A stretch of 64,000 nucleotides of DNA from an uncultured Chloroflexales bacterium. Its GTDB lineage: Bacteria; Chloroflexota; Chloroflexia; Chloroflexales; Chloroflexaceae. Below the pieces are notes generated by a model. It was not told where the DNA came from, ran no database searches, and saw only the letters and a program-made list of their open reading frames with translations. Within the stretch, counting starts at the first letter, position 1, and the number at the start of each line of letters is the position of its first letter. A program made the translations under genes and the position numbers. The DNA is taken from NCBI GenBank assembly GCA_937902315.1, contig CALGUG010000059.1, positions 248,001 through 312,000 on the forward strand, read 5' to 3'. This document shows, piece by piece, positions 1 to 8,682 of the stretch.

Positions 1-146
1 CTAGCCTGCGCGAAGCACTGCGTCGCAATATTCGCTATTTGGCCGTAGTAGGTGTGGAAGAGCGCAACAGTCAGGCGGTGGTTTGGCGTGATCTTTCGAC
101 TCGGGAAGAGACGCGGATTGCACTTACGGCGCTTGGAGCAGTGTAA
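1..146 (+). CDS. C-terminal end of a histidyl-tRNA synthetase-like protein (HisS or HisZ), partial
   Basis: Only the last 47 codons lie in the window, reading from base 3 to the TAA at 144-146. The tail contains RYLAVVGVEE, then AVVWRDLSTREE. This resembles the anticodon-binding domain of class II HisRS, where a strand of the type FvviiGeeEl is followed by a VtvRDLkTgeq strand. The gene lies upstream of hisG, which would also suit HisZ, but the hisG here is the long form that does not need HisZ. HisS is therefore slightly more likely, though the visible part cannot separate the two. Confidence 0.6.
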   Translation, partial: SLREALRRNIRYLAVVGVEERNSQAVVWRDLSTREETRIALTALGAV

Positions 147-194
147 CGTATCTAGAGCTTAAGGCTCTTTGTTTGTAGAAGGGTAGGACGGTTT

Positions 195-1001
195 ATGGAT
201 CAAACCTCCTCGCTGTGGGGGCGCTATGCCGAATTGCGACCAAAAGATCTTGATGCGATACGGGCTGCTGCGCCGGTAGCCTATGTCCCTTGGGGTGCAT
301 TGGAATGGCACGGGCCGCATTTGCCGCTTGGACTGGATGGCATGACGGCCGAGGCAACAGCCGAGCGCTGCGCTCGCAAGACGGGCGGTGTCGTGCTGCC
401 AACCACGTGGTGGCCGATCACTGCGCTGCCACATCAAGATTCGCTTTCGATACATAGCCGCGTTATACGTGCGCTCTGGGACGAGATTTTTAAATCTTTG
501 GCTGGGGCTGGTTGGAAGGTAGTGGTGCTGATTAGCGGTCACTACGCCCAAGGCCACGAACTGGTGCTGATGAACGCCGCTGAAGAGGCTATGCGCCATC
601 TTGATCTGTTGGTGCTGGCTTTGCCGCCGTTGGCGCTGGTTGATGAAGAGATGCTCGATCACGCTGCGCTCTGGGAGACCTCGCTTTTGATGGCGCTGCG
701 CCCGAAGCTGGTCGATCTCGATGCCTTGGGCGAAGGTCCCTTAACGCCGGAACGTTCGGCGGTGTTAGGGCGCGATCCGCGCGGTTTGGCGAAAGCCTCG
801 CTGGGCGAAACCACCCTTGAGATCGCCGTTGAACGAATCACACAGGCGGTGAACGAACTGCTCAGCGAGCGTGATTCGGCTCCTTTACACGCCTTTTACG
901 AGCGGCGGCGCGCACAGTATCGTTCCTATGTCGAGAAATATTATCGTGGATCGTTTGAAGAGGCGATTCAGACTTGGTGGCAAGAGCGCACGTCAAGTTA
1001 G
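195..1001 (+). CDS. creatininase-family amidohydrolase-like protein
   Basis: The product is 268 aa, the usual size for the creatininase/MftE fold, a binuclear metal amidohydrolase. The family N-terminal metal motif (G-x-x-E-x-H-GPHLPL-x-x-D) is visible as GALEWHGPHLPLGLD. A SGHYAQGHE segment replaces the usual NGHGGN, and a conserved LPTTWWPIT/HQDSLSI region lies between them. The start is ATG 195, with a GTAGGACGG stretch just upstream. It sits 48 bp after the HisRS-like gene and 36 bp before hisG, so it probably belongs to the same transcript. The substrate cannot be inferred. The altered second motif suggests a function different from creatinine hydrolysis. Confidence 0.75.
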   Translation: MDQTSSLWGRYAELRPKDLDAIRAAAPVAYVPWGALEWHGPHLPLGLDGMTAEATAERCARKTGGVVLPTTWWPITALPHQDSLSIHSRVIRALWDEIFKSLAGAGWKVVVLISGHYAQGHELVLMNAAEEAMRHLDLLVLALPPLALVDEEMLDHAALWETSLLMALRPKLVDLDALGEGPLTPERSAVLGRDPRGLAKASLGETTLEIAVERITQAVNELLSERDSAPLHAFYERRRAQYRSYVEKYYRGSFEEAIQTWWQERTSS

Positions 1002-1037
1002 TGCGCTCTCGTCGTTAGTAATAGATATTTAAACGCT

Positions 1038-2048
1038 ATGTTACGTTTTGCAATTCCTTCAAAAGGCTCGGGCTACGATGGAGCCGTATCGTTGTTAGAG
1101 AGCTGCGGCCTGCGAGTGACGCGCGCTAACCCGCGCCAGTACACGGCACGTCTGCGCGGCTTGCCCGATACCGAGGTGCTCTTACACCGCCCTGCCGATA
1201 TCGTCGAAAAAGTGATCGATGGCAGCATCGATATTGGTATTACCAGTGTCGACTTGGTGAGCGAAAGTGGCGAAGATGCCGCCGACGACATTTTGATGCT
1301 GAACGAAGACTTGGGCTTTTGGCGGGTAGAGTTGGTGTTCGCCGTGCCCCAGGCCTGGATCGATGTGGTTTCGTTGCAAGATCTGGCCGATCTAGCCTTT
1401 GAGCTGCAGGCTCAAGGACGCCCGCTACGGATCGCGACCAAGTACCCCAATGTGGTGCGCCGCTTCTGTTATGAACACGGCATCAATGTCTTTCGCTTGG
1501 TGGCCTCACATGGCGCGACCGAAGCTGCCCCGGCGCTGGGCTACGCCGATATCATCGCCGATATCACCGAGACCGGTACAGCCTTGCGTGACAACCAGCT
1601 CAAGATTGTGGGCGGGCCGATTCTGCGCTCGCAAGCCTGTTTGATCGGCAGCCGCCGTAGCCTGCGCGAGGGCGGCGAGAAGCTAGCTCGCGTTAAAGAT
1701 CTGCTCGAACTGCTGGAGGCGCGTAACCGAGCGCGCCAATACTATTCCATTTCCGCCAATGTAGCCGGAAGTTCGCTGGAAGAAGTGGGCCGTAAAGTGG
1801 TCGCACGCCCCGAGCTTGCGGGTGTGCAGGGTCCAACCATCGCGCCTGTGTGGGCTAAATCGCAGGACGATTCATCGTGGTTTGCGGTGACGGTGGTGGT
1901 GCCGCTTACAGACCTTTTGCCCGCTGTAGCGCACTTGCGCAATTTGGGCGCGAGCAGCATGACGGTTCTGCCTGTGCAGTATGCCTTCCATGCTCAAAGC
2001 GACCTTTTTCAGAGCTTGCTTGACAAGCTTTCGTTGGCAAACAGCTAG
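1038..2048 (+). CDS. hisG: ATP phosphoribosyltransferase, long form
   Basis: Catalyses the first step of histidine synthesis, joining ATP and PRPP to give phosphoribosyl-ATP in the cytoplasm. The N-terminus has the family signature (LRFAIPSKG), a two-lobed periplasmic-binding-like catalytic core, the segment RIATKYPNVVRRFCYEHGI and the PRPP-loop region ADIIADITETGTALRDNQL. At 336 aa it is longer than the short HisG (about 210 aa). It ends in a ferredoxin-like regulatory domain (from about residue 235, QYYSISANV onward), which mediates histidine feedback in long-form enzymes. It precedes purM and purC with small gaps. HisG and de novo purine synthesis both draw on PRPP, and the histidine branch returns AICAR to purines. 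Confidence 0.93.
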   Translation: MLRFAIPSKGSGYDGAVSLLESCGLRVTRANPRQYTARLRGLPDTEVLLHRPADIVEKVIDGSIDIGITSVDLVSESGEDAADDILMLNEDLGFWRVELVFAVPQAWIDVVSLQDLADLAFELQAQGRPLRIATKYPNVVRRFCYEHGINVFRLVASHGATEAAPALGYADIIADITETGTALRDNQLKIVGGPILRSQACLIGSRRSLREGGEKLARVKDLLELLEARNRARQYYSISANVAGSSLEEVGRKVVARPELAGVQGPTIAPVWAKSQDDSSWFAVTVVVPLTDLLPAVAHLRNLGASSMTVLPVQYAFHAQSDLFQSLLDKLSLANS

Positions 2049-2081
2049 ATAACAACAAGTTTCAAACAAAGGGTATAGCCC

Positions 2082-3074
2082 ATGAGCATTTCATATAAAG
2101 ATGCGGGTGTCGATATTAGCGCTGCTGCCAAAGCGACGGAGTTGATGTCGGCGGCGGTTCGTTCGACCTACGGGCCTGCCGTCTTGGCGGGCCTTGGCGC
2201 ATTCGGCGGTTGTTACGATATCGGTGGCGGTAATGTCTTGGTGGCATCGACCGATGGGGTCGGCACCAAAACCTTGATCGCCGAGCAGCTTGGTATTTAC
2301 GATACTGTAGGCCAAGACTTGGTGAACCACTGTGTGAACGATATTTTGGCCCAGGGAGCGCGCCCGCTCTTCTTCCTCGACTATGTGGCGGCCGCCAAGC
2401 TCGAGCCGACACAGATCGCCTCGATCGTGACCGGAGTCGCCAAAGCCTGCCGTGAAGCGGGTTGTGCCTTGATCGGCGGCGAGACCGCCGAGATGCCGGG
2501 TGTTTACAAAGAAGGTGCCTTCGATTTGGCTGGCACGATCGTTGGCTTGGTGCAGCGCGACAAGGTGCTGCCGCGCGATATTGTTGCGGGCGACTTGCTG
2601 CTCGGCCTGCCTTCAACTGGTCTGCACACCAACGGCTACTCGCTAGCGCGGCGTGTTTTCGAGAGCGTTGGCTACAACAGCAAGCTGCCCGAACTGGGCG
2701 ATCAGACCGTTGGCCAAGCGCTGTTGGCGGTTCACCGCTGCTATCTGCCCGAGATCAACGCGCTTGAAGAGCGTGTAAACGTCAAAGGTCTGGCCCATAT
2801 TACGGGCGGCGGCATCACCGACAACCTGCCGCGTATTTTGCCCCAAGGTGTTGGCGCACGTATCGATCTCGAATCGTGGGATGTTCCCGCACTGTTCGAA
2901 GTCTTGGTGCGTTTGGGTAATCTGTCTCAGTCAGAGGCCTTCCACGCCCTCAACATGGGCTTGGGCATGCTGGTGGTGGTCGCTGCCGACGAAGCTCAGA
3001 CCGCGCTTGAAGTGCTCCCCGAGGCCAAGATCGTGGGCGAGATTGTTGCTGGCGAAGGCGTACACTACCGCTAA
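2082..3074 (+). CDS. purM: phosphoribosylformylglycinamidine cyclo-ligase (AIR synthetase)
   Basis: Closes the imidazole ring: FGAM plus ATP gives AIR, the fifth step of purine synthesis. The 330-aa protein has the PurM/SelD-type ATP-binding signatures: YKDAGVDI at the N-terminus, ASTDGVGTKT (about residues 64-73), VNHCVNDILAQGARPLFFLDY and GGETAEMPGVY. The C-terminal AIRS domain includes GLAHITGGGITDNLPR and NMGLGM. It begins 33 bp after hisG and ends 15 bp before purC. The order hisG-purM-purC suggests a nucleotide/histidine operon. Confidence 0.96.
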   Translation: MSISYKDAGVDISAAAKATELMSAAVRSTYGPAVLAGLGAFGGCYDIGGGNVLVASTDGVGTKTLIAEQLGIYDTVGQDLVNHCVNDILAQGARPLFFLDYVAAAKLEPTQIASIVTGVAKACREAGCALIGGETAEMPGVYKEGAFDLAGTIVGLVQRDKVLPRDIVAGDLLLGLPSTGLHTNGYSLARRVFESVGYNSKLPELGDQTVGQALLAVHRCYLPEINALEERVNVKGLAHITGGGITDNLPRILPQGVGARIDLESWDVPALFEVLVRLGNLSQSEAFHALNMGLGMLVVVAADEAQTALEVLPEAKIVGEIVAGEGVHYR

Positions 3075-3089
3075 GTTAAAGAGGAAGTC

Positions 3090-3860
3090 ATGGCAGAACA
3101 GAAACTTGGCGCTCAGATCGCTGAAGGCAAGACTAAAATTGTCTATGCTCACCCTGAACGGGAGGATCTGGCGATTCTTGTGCATAAAGATGGCATTACC
3201 GCAGGCGATGGCGCGCGCCGCAATGTGATTTTGGGCAAAGGCGCGTTGGCTGGCCGCACAACCGCCAATGTCTTTCGTTTATTGAATCAAGAGGGCATTC
3301 CGACCCACTTTGTCGAAGCGCCCGAGGCGACCATTACGATCGTGCGCCGCTGCGAGATGCTACCTTTGGAGGTGGTGCGCCGTCGGATCGCGACCGGTTC
3401 GTACCTCAAGCGTAACCCCGACGTGAAGGAAGGCACCCGCTTCTCGCCGACCGTGATCGAGTTCTTCTTGAAAGATGATGCTCGCCACGATCCGCTGATC
3501 AGCCAAGCCGACATCGTGGCGCAGGGTATCGCGAGCGAGGCCGAGTTGAACGAGATGATCGCGCAGAGCGAGCGTGTTTTCGAAGCGATCGAGCGCGCTT
3601 GGGCCGCCCAAGTCGTAACCCTTGTCGATCTGAAGATCGAGTTCGGTCGCACGACCAATGCCGATGGCAGCACTAGCCTGCTGGTCGCCGATGTGATCGA
3701 CAACGACTCGTGGCGCATCTGGCCGGGCGGCGAAAAGAGCCGCATGCTCGACAAGCAGGTCTATCGCAACGCCCAAGCGGTCGATGCTAATGTGCTCGAC
3801 GATGTACGCCGCCGCTACGAGATGGTCGCTGAATTGACCGAGGCTTTTGTGCAAGGTTAA
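3090..3860 (+). CDS. purC: phosphoribosylaminoimidazole-succinocarboxamide synthase
   Basis: SAICAR synthetase joins CAIR and aspartate using ATP. The 256-aa sequence opens with the family motif LGAQIAEGKTKIVYAHPE, followed by KDGITAGDGARR. The conserved RRCEMLPLEVVRRRIATGS and RTTNADGSTSLLVADVIDNDS are visible, then DKQVYR near the end. The start is ATG 3090, preceded by AGAGGAAG. It lies directly downstream of purM (15 bp) and is the last gene of the run. A 14-bp-stem hairpin lies about 100 bp beyond its stop. Confidence 0.96.
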   Translation: MAEQKLGAQIAEGKTKIVYAHPEREDLAILVHKDGITAGDGARRNVILGKGALAGRTTANVFRLLNQEGIPTHFVEAPEATITIVRRCEMLPLEVVRRRIATGSYLKRNPDVKEGTRFSPTVIEFFLKDDARHDPLISQADIVAQGIASEAELNEMIAQSERVFEAIERAWAAQVVTLVDLKIEFGRTTNADGSTSLLVADVIDNDSWRIWPGGEKSRMLDKQVYRNAQAVDANVLDDVRRRYEMVAELTEAFVQG

Positions 3861-3956
3861 GCCCTTGTAAGAGCTATCCTTTACAATAGAGCCAACATGG
3901 AAATGCTAGAGCAACGGGCTATCTACCCGACCTAGAGCAAAACATGTATCACCACC

Positions 3957-3998
3957 CTGAGGGATATGTGTCTAGCCTCGTTAGCACATATCCCTCAG
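3957..3998 (+). terminator. 14-bp perfect stem-loop downstream of purC
   Basis: CTGAGGGATATGTG pairs perfectly with CACATATCCCTCAG across a 14-nt loop. There is no clear T-run after it, so it may be a weak terminator or an mRNA-stabilising hairpin for the purC transcript. Confidence 0.45.
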
Positions 3999-4028
3999 AT
4001 ATACCTATAAAGCAATTTGTTGGTTCCG

Positions 4029-4195
4029 ATACGAAATCCACTTGAATCGTTGTATTTTGGGGTGGCCCTTGGCACACAGCTACAACACCCTGCTTGTGGG
4101 CGAGCTGTTGGTAGCCGAAGGCGGACGCGCCAAAAGTTCTCTTGGGGAAGAGACCAAGCCGCCAGAGTGCTGAAGCGATCAAATGGATTTGGAAT
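4029..4195 (-). repeat. family A structured intergenic repeat, full-length copy A-1
   Basis: A 167-bp element with imperfect terminal inverted repeats (left ATACGAAATCCACTTGA, right TCAAATGGATTTGGAAT). Its core contains GGTAGCCGAAGGCGGACGCG. Inside it, TCTCTT-GGGG-AAGAGA forms a hairpin nested between GGCGG and CCGCC. The same core recurs in many intergenic gaps of this window. It is taken as a non-autonomous mobile or structured element. No ORF in it is credible. Confidence 0.75.
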
Positions 4196-4237
4196 GAGCG
4201 AAGCATCGTTTCTATTAGGGCGAATAATAAAGATGGT

Positions 4238-4266
4238 TTGCCCTTCGGGCCTACCTCGTTTATAAT
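4238..4266 (+). promoter_or_regulatory. candidate sigma-70-type promoter for the bactofilin gene
   Basis: TTGCCC (4238-4243), a 17-bp spacer and TATAAT (4261-4266) lie 112 bp upstream of the bactofilin ATG. Spacing and the -10 box are consensus. It begins just after repeat A-1. Confidence 0.6.
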
Positions 4267-4378
4267 GCGGTGGGTACCCGACTCACTGTGGATTAATCAT
4301 CTCTCAAGGGAATGAACTGTTGTTTCCCTTTGGAAACGGGACAATGGTCATTGAAAACCCACCAACGAGGAGAGCATC

Positions 4379-4804
4379 ATGTTTGGTAGTAAGAAGCCTG
4401 CAAACCCAGCGCCAACGGCGATCAATAACAAAACCGAGACTGTGATCGGTGCGAATACCCGCTTTATCGGTACACTCACGTCCGATGGCAATATCCGCAT
4501 TGACGGTTCGATCGAAGGCGATATCGAGGTGCTTGGCAACCTCATTATTGGTGAAACAGGCCGTGTTATTGCAACTGTAAAAGCTCAGAATGTGCATATC
4601 TCGGGCGCGGTTAAGGGTGAAATCACCGCCGTCGAGAAGTTGGAGATCTCTCCGACTGGCAAGGTATGGGGCGATATCACCACCGCTGCTCTGCACATCG
4701 AGCCAGGCGGCTTGTTCCGTGGTCAGAGCGCCATGACAACCACCGTCGAAGAGCCTTTGTTGCTGGAAGCGCCGCGCTCACGCGAAGAACTCTCCAACGC
4801 CTAA
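4379..4804 (+). CDS. bactofilin family cytoskeletal protein
   Basis: The 141-aa product has a central right-handed beta-helix of short repeats (GTLTSDGNIRIDGSIEGDIE, then LIIGETGRVIATVKAQNVHI, then GAVKGEI) flanked by disordered Pro/Thr-rich tails. This is the diagnostic architecture of bactofilins (DUF583), which polymerise without nucleotide and act in cell shape, cell-wall targeting or chromosome organisation. The start ATG follows GAGGAGA. The next gene is an FtsB/DivIC-like protein 39 bp downstream, which suggests a cell-envelope or division role. Confidence 0.92.
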   Translation: MFGSKKPANPAPTAINNKTETVIGANTRFIGTLTSDGNIRIDGSIEGDIEVLGNLIIGETGRVIATVKAQNVHISGAVKGEITAVEKLEISPTGKVWGDITTAALHIEPGGLFRGQSAMTTTVEEPLLLEAPRSREELSNA

Positions 4805-4843
4805 GCGCAACGATTGCGCCATATCGATAGGGAATAGACGCGA

Positions 4844-5290
4844 ATGAAAAAACGATCTGCCGTTCGGACGCGTCGAACACCGCTACGTATGCCTTTTAGA
4901 GTGCCGAGCGATGCGCTTGGTCGCTCTGGTATGCGTTTGGCGATCATTGTGTTGTTGCTCATCACGCTCTCTGTGGTCGCCAATTTTGGCGAGCAGGTCG
5001 TGCGCAGCGCACGTATGGAAAACGAGCGTATCGAGTTGGAGGCTGAGGTCGAGCGTCTTAAACGAGAGAACCAATATTTGGAAGCTGCGGCGGCTTTCGC
5101 TGAATCGGATGTTTATGTTGAACAACGCGCCCGTGAGCTGCTGAACTATGCTCGCGAAGGCGATATGGTGATTCTTCCCCAGCTCCCATCGATTCAGCCG
5201 ACCGCTGTGCCAGAACCTGTAGCCTTGCCCGAACCTGTTCGGGCGCCCAATTGGATGCAGTGGTGGCAAGCCTTTGCATCATCTGAATAG
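4844..5290 (+). CDS. FtsB/DivIC-like septum formation initiator family protein
   Basis: The 148-aa protein has a basic N-terminal cytoplasmic segment (KKRSAVRTRRTP), one transmembrane helix around residues 32-47 (LAIIVLLLITLSVVANF), and then an extracellular coiled coil (ENERIELEAEVERLKRENQ). A conserved segment follows (ESDVYVEQRARELLNYAREGD), ending in a Pro/Val-rich tail. This order matches the FtsB/DivIC family, bitopic divisome proteins that bridge FtsL and FtsQ. It sits just after bactofilin and overlaps or abuts the next ORF. The assignment is to family only. Confidence 0.82.
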   Translation: MKKRSAVRTRRTPLRMPFRVPSDALGRSGMRLAIIVLLLITLSVVANFGEQVVRSARMENERIELEAEVERLKRENQYLEAAAAFAESDVYVEQRARELLNYAREGDMVILPQLPSIQPTAVPEPVALPEPVRAPNWMQWWQAFASSE

Positions 5291-5306
5291 CGAGCGAGCC
5301 GCGTTT

Positions 5307-6473
5307 ATGCTTGATCAGACCACCCTTGCAGTGGTTCAACAAATACACGATTCTTCCCCACGACTTGTACTTGAGTTTGCCGGAGCAGGCAGTCTAGGGC
5401 TCTTTTATCTGCACGCTGTGGGTGGCTCATCGCGAACCATACTGGAGGCGACCGATCGCTACTCACAGCTCTCGCTTAGCGACCTGCTCGACCGCACGCC
5501 CGAACAGTTTGTTTCGGTCGAAACTGCTGCCGCGATGGCCGAGCGTGCTTATGAGCGCGCCCTGCTGTTGAGCGATGGCAGCTATCCGCTTTTGGGGGTG
5601 TCGTGTACGGCGACGATCGCAACCGACCGCACCAAACGTGGCGATCATCGCGTGTTTATCGGCGTGCGCGACAGCGAAAAGGTGACGGTCTATGGCCTGA
5701 CCTTGGTGAAAGGCTTGCGTGAGCGGCTTGGTGAAGAGCATGTCGTCAGTATGCTCTTGTTGCATGCTATCGCTGTGGCGAGCGGCATTACGGCCCAAGT
5801 TGAGCTCGGCCTCGATCCGCGCGAACAGCTCGAAACCCACGTTCTGCCCTTCCAAGATCCCCTAGCGCAACTGCTCGACCTTAGCAATCAAAGCGTTCAG
5901 CATGTCTTGGTTCGTCCCGATGGTCGACGCATCGCCAATGGCAACTTTGAAGGCGTTCTCCTTTCCGGCTCTTTCAATCCGCTCCATATCGGGCATCAAC
6001 GCCTTTTGTATGCGGCCGCCGAGCTTGTGAAACAGCCAGCTGCTTTTGAACTGCCCGTTCTCAACGCCGACAAAGGTTTAATCGCCTATAACACGGTATT
6101 GCGCCGCATGGCTCAATTCCGCCATCATGCGACGCTCTTGCTGTCGCGTGCGCCGCTCTTTACGCAAAAGGCCGCGCTCTACCCGAACTGCAGCTTTGTG
6201 GTCGGCTACGATACCGCTGTACGCCTGATCGCTCCCCGTTACTACAATAATTCTGAGGATGAGATGTTGGCCGCATTTGCCCAGTTGCGCCAAGCCAACT
6301 GCCGCTTTATCGTGGCGGGCCGCCTACACGAGGGTGCCTTCCTGACGCTTGATGATCTCAACCCTCCTGCCCAGATCGCCGATCTATTCCTCAAACTGCC
6401 CAGCGAGCTCTTTCGTATGGATATTTCATCGAGCGAGTTGCGTGCTCGGGCCGCCGCTGAGCAAAGCAGCTAA
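5307..6473 (+). CDS. CinA C-terminal-like / cytidylyltransferase (NMNAT-like) fusion protein
   Basis: Two domains are visible. Residues about 1-200 resemble the CinA C-terminal (PncC, nicotinamide-nucleotide amidase) fold: a GAGSLGLFYLHAVGGSS segment, then GVSCTATIATDRTKRGDHRV. Residues about 200-388 are a Rossmann nucleotidyltransferase with the HxGH motif in LLSGSFNPLHIGHQRLLYAA and an ISSSELR motif near the C-terminus, as in NadD/NMNAT enzymes. A similar fusion is known from uncharacterised plant and bacterial nucleotidylyltransferase proteins. Both halves point to pyridine-nucleotide salvage, but this is inference. An in-frame ATG at 5274 overlaps the preceding gene; ATG 5307 avoids the overlap and is preferred. 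Confidence 0.8.
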   Translation: MLDQTTLAVVQQIHDSSPRLVLEFAGAGSLGLFYLHAVGGSSRTILEATDRYSQLSLSDLLDRTPEQFVSVETAAAMAERAYERALLLSDGSYPLLGVSCTATIATDRTKRGDHRVFIGVRDSEKVTVYGLTLVKGLRERLGEEHVVSMLLLHAIAVASGITAQVELGLDPREQLETHVLPFQDPLAQLLDLSNQSVQHVLVRPDGRRIANGNFEGVLLSGSFNPLHIGHQRLLYAAAELVKQPAAFELPVLNADKGLIAYNTVLRRMAQFRHHATLLLSRAPLFTQKAALYPNCSFVVGYDTAVRLIAPRYYNNSEDEMLAAFAQLRQANCRFIVAGRLHEGAFLTLDDLNPPAQIADLFLKLPSELFRMDISSSELRARAAAEQSS

Positions 6474-6480
6474 GGCTTTG

Positions 6481-6508
6481 TTAGCCTCGCTTGCTCCTGT
6501 GCTACAAT
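6481..6508 (+). promoter_or_regulatory. candidate promoter for the DUF4838 gene
   Basis: TTAGCC, a 16-bp spacer and TACAAT (6503-6508) lie about 43 bp upstream of the ATG at 6551. The -10 box is good and the -35 box is weak. Confidence 0.35.
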
Positions 6509-6550
6509 ATCGATCACAATCTTGCAGAGAATATGTTATAGGTGAAGAGC

Positions 6551-8539
6551 ATGCCCAATGATACGCTTCTGGTGCGACCTGACTGGTCGATCATTCTCGC
6601 CAGTGATCACCCGACGGCGCGTTTGGCTGCGACCGAATTGCAACGAACCATTCAACGAATCGGTGGGCCTGCCCTCTCCTTCCAAAGCGAGGGCGCGAGC
6701 GGCCCCGCTATTCGCCTCAGCCACGGCGTGAGCGGCGATGGTTTTCGTCGCTGGTATGCCGATGGTATCCTCCAGCTCGCAGGCGATGGCCCGCGCGGTC
6801 TGCTCTACGCCGTCTATGATCTCTTGGAAGCCGTGGGCTGCCGTTGGGTCTTGCCCGGCTTCGATGGAGAGCATTTGCCGCACTACGATGAGCTAGAGCT
6901 GCCGAGCGAAACGCTCGAACAACAGCCGAGCTTCGCTGGGCGCTGTCTGATTCTCGGCCACGACTACTATCTGCGCGATGCCGAAGACTGGATCATTTGG
7001 GCCGCCCGCAATCGCTTCAATACGATCTTTTTTCATACCATCGACGAGCCGTTGGCGCTGGCTGCCTGCCATCTTTCGGCTTGGCAGAGCGTGCGCGAGA
7101 AACTTTTGCCTTTGCTGCGCGAACGCTCGATGACGATCGAGTTGGGCGGCCATGGCTTGGCCGCTCTGGTGCCGCGCAAGCTGTTCAAGGTCTCGCCCGA
7201 AGCCTTTCGTTTCGACGGCACAAAACGCACGCCCGACCATAACTTCTGCCCCTCTAGCCCAGAAGCGCAGGCGCTCTTGCGCCGCAACGGTCGCAGCTTC
7301 TTTTTAGCCAATCCCGAAGCCGATATCTATCACCTGTGGGCCGACGATATTGTGGGTGGCGGCTGGTGCCAGTGCGAAAAGTGCGCCTCTTTAAGCCCTT
7401 CAGACCAAGCCTTACTTTCGATCAATATCCTCGCTCAAGAGCTAGCGCGCCTAAAGCCCGAGGCTCGTATCGCCCACCTCGCCTATCACGACACCTTGGC
7501 TGCGCCTTCACGGGTGGAAGTGCTGCCCCAAGTTGTACTGACCTATGCGCCGCGCATGCGCTCTTACGGGCACGCCTTCGGCGATCCCGATAGCCCCGTC
7601 AATAGCGAGCAGCTTCAGGCCCTTAAAGACAACTTGGCCTATTTCGCTTCGAGCGAGCGGCCCGAGATCGGAACGCGCGTCTTTGAATACTACCTCGACG
7701 GGCTGCTGTTTAAAGCTGTCGCGCCGCCCACCGCCAGCCTGATGCGCGAGGATATTCGGGCCTACAAGGCGGCTGGCGTTCACACCATGCAGGCGTTGAT
7801 GGTCAATGTCCGGCCGTGGGTCTTCCCGCCCTTGAACGCTTATCTGTTCGCGCGCTTGATCTGGGACTGCGAACAGTCGGAACAGCAGATTTTGGAAGAC
7901 TACGTCAAGGTTCGTGCCCCTCACTCGCCGCAAGATCTGCTGAGCGCCTACAATGTGCTTGGAGCGGTTTGGCCGAGCTTCCTCGCTCTGCAAGCGGGCG
8001 AAGCGCTACCGCACTTTGGTTTCGATATCAGCAAAGGCCCGCCCGGCGATATGCTCGACTATATGGACGCACCCCGCCCGATTCGCGAGCGCCATCTCGA
8101 ACAGATGTCGCGCGTGATCGATCGGCTGGAAGAAGGGCGGACAGCCTGGGCGCGTCTGCTCGAAGGTGCGACGGTGACGCGCGAGAGCCTGCTGCTCGAA
8201 CAGCAAGAGTGGGAGCTGAACGCGCTTGTGATCGCCCTCTTCCACAAGCGTCAACGCCTCTATGTGCTCGAAGGGCGTGAGGCGACGCCCGAGGTGTTGC
8301 GAACGGCCTTGAAAGAGGCCCAGAGCGCGCTTGATAGTCTTGTCGCTTGGGGAGAAGCTAATCTCAAAGCAGGCTTCGCCCAAAGCAACTTCCAGCTGTT
8401 CAGCAGCCTGTATCAGATGCAGCTTGATACGGTCGAGTACCGCGTTTTGGCAGGCCCAGTGCGGCGTAAGGTGCTTCAGTACGGCTCCCTAGCGCGTGCC
8501 CTGCCGCATATGGCACGCCTGCGCTTCGGCAAAGCCTAG
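6551..8539 (+). CDS. DUF4838 domain-containing protein (putative glycoside hydrolase-related)
   Basis: The product is 662 aa. The N-terminal part (about residues 1-120) resembles the alpha-glucuronidase/GH20-type accessory domain: ASDHPTARLAATELQRTIQ, then GLLYAVYDLLEAVGCRWVLPG. The central part has an (alpha/beta)8-like region with FFHTIDEPLALAACH, DDIVGGGWCQCEKCASLS and FEYYLDGLLFK, characteristic of DUF4838 proteins. A helical C-terminus follows. No signal peptide is seen, so it is probably cytoplasmic. The substrate is unknown; a role in glycan or uronic-acid metabolism is inferred from family context only. The start ATG 6551 is chosen because AGGTGA lies 5 nt upstream; a GTG at 6542 is also in frame. 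Confidence 0.8.
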   Translation: MPNDTLLVRPDWSIILASDHPTARLAATELQRTIQRIGGPALSFQSEGASGPAIRLSHGVSGDGFRRWYADGILQLAGDGPRGLLYAVYDLLEAVGCRWVLPGFDGEHLPHYDELELPSETLEQQPSFAGRCLILGHDYYLRDAEDWIIWAARNRFNTIFFHTIDEPLALAACHLSAWQSVREKLLPLLRERSMTIELGGHGLAALVPRKLFKVSPEAFRFDGTKRTPDHNFCPSSPEAQALLRRNGRSFFLANPEADIYHLWADDIVGGGWCQCEKCASLSPSDQALLSINILAQELARLKPEARIAHLAYHDTLAAPSRVEVLPQVVLTYAPRMRSYGHAFGDPDSPVNSEQLQALKDNLAYFASSERPEIGTRVFEYYLDGLLFKAVAPPTASLMREDIRAYKAAGVHTMQALMVNVRPWVFPPLNAYLFARLIWDCEQSEQQILEDYVKVRAPHSPQDLLSAYNVLGAVWPSFLALQAGEALPHFGFDISKGPPGDMLDYMDAPRPIRERHLEQMSRVIDRLEEGRTAWARLLEGATVTRESLLLEQQEWELNALVIALFHKRQRLYVLEGREATPEVLRTALKEAQSALDSLVAWGEANLKAGFAQSNFQLFSSLYQMQLDTVEYRVLAGPVRRKVLQYGSLARALPHMARLRFGKA

Positions 8540-8682
8540 GCCCGATGCGACTAGCCTGAAGACAGGTCTCTAAGGCTTTAGAAGCGATAACAAACCCTAG
8601 AAGCCTGTTTTTCGTGAGCAAGTATGCTATACTGAATGTGCTAAACTTTTCCATTAAAGCTCACCTAGGGAAGGATAAGAGC

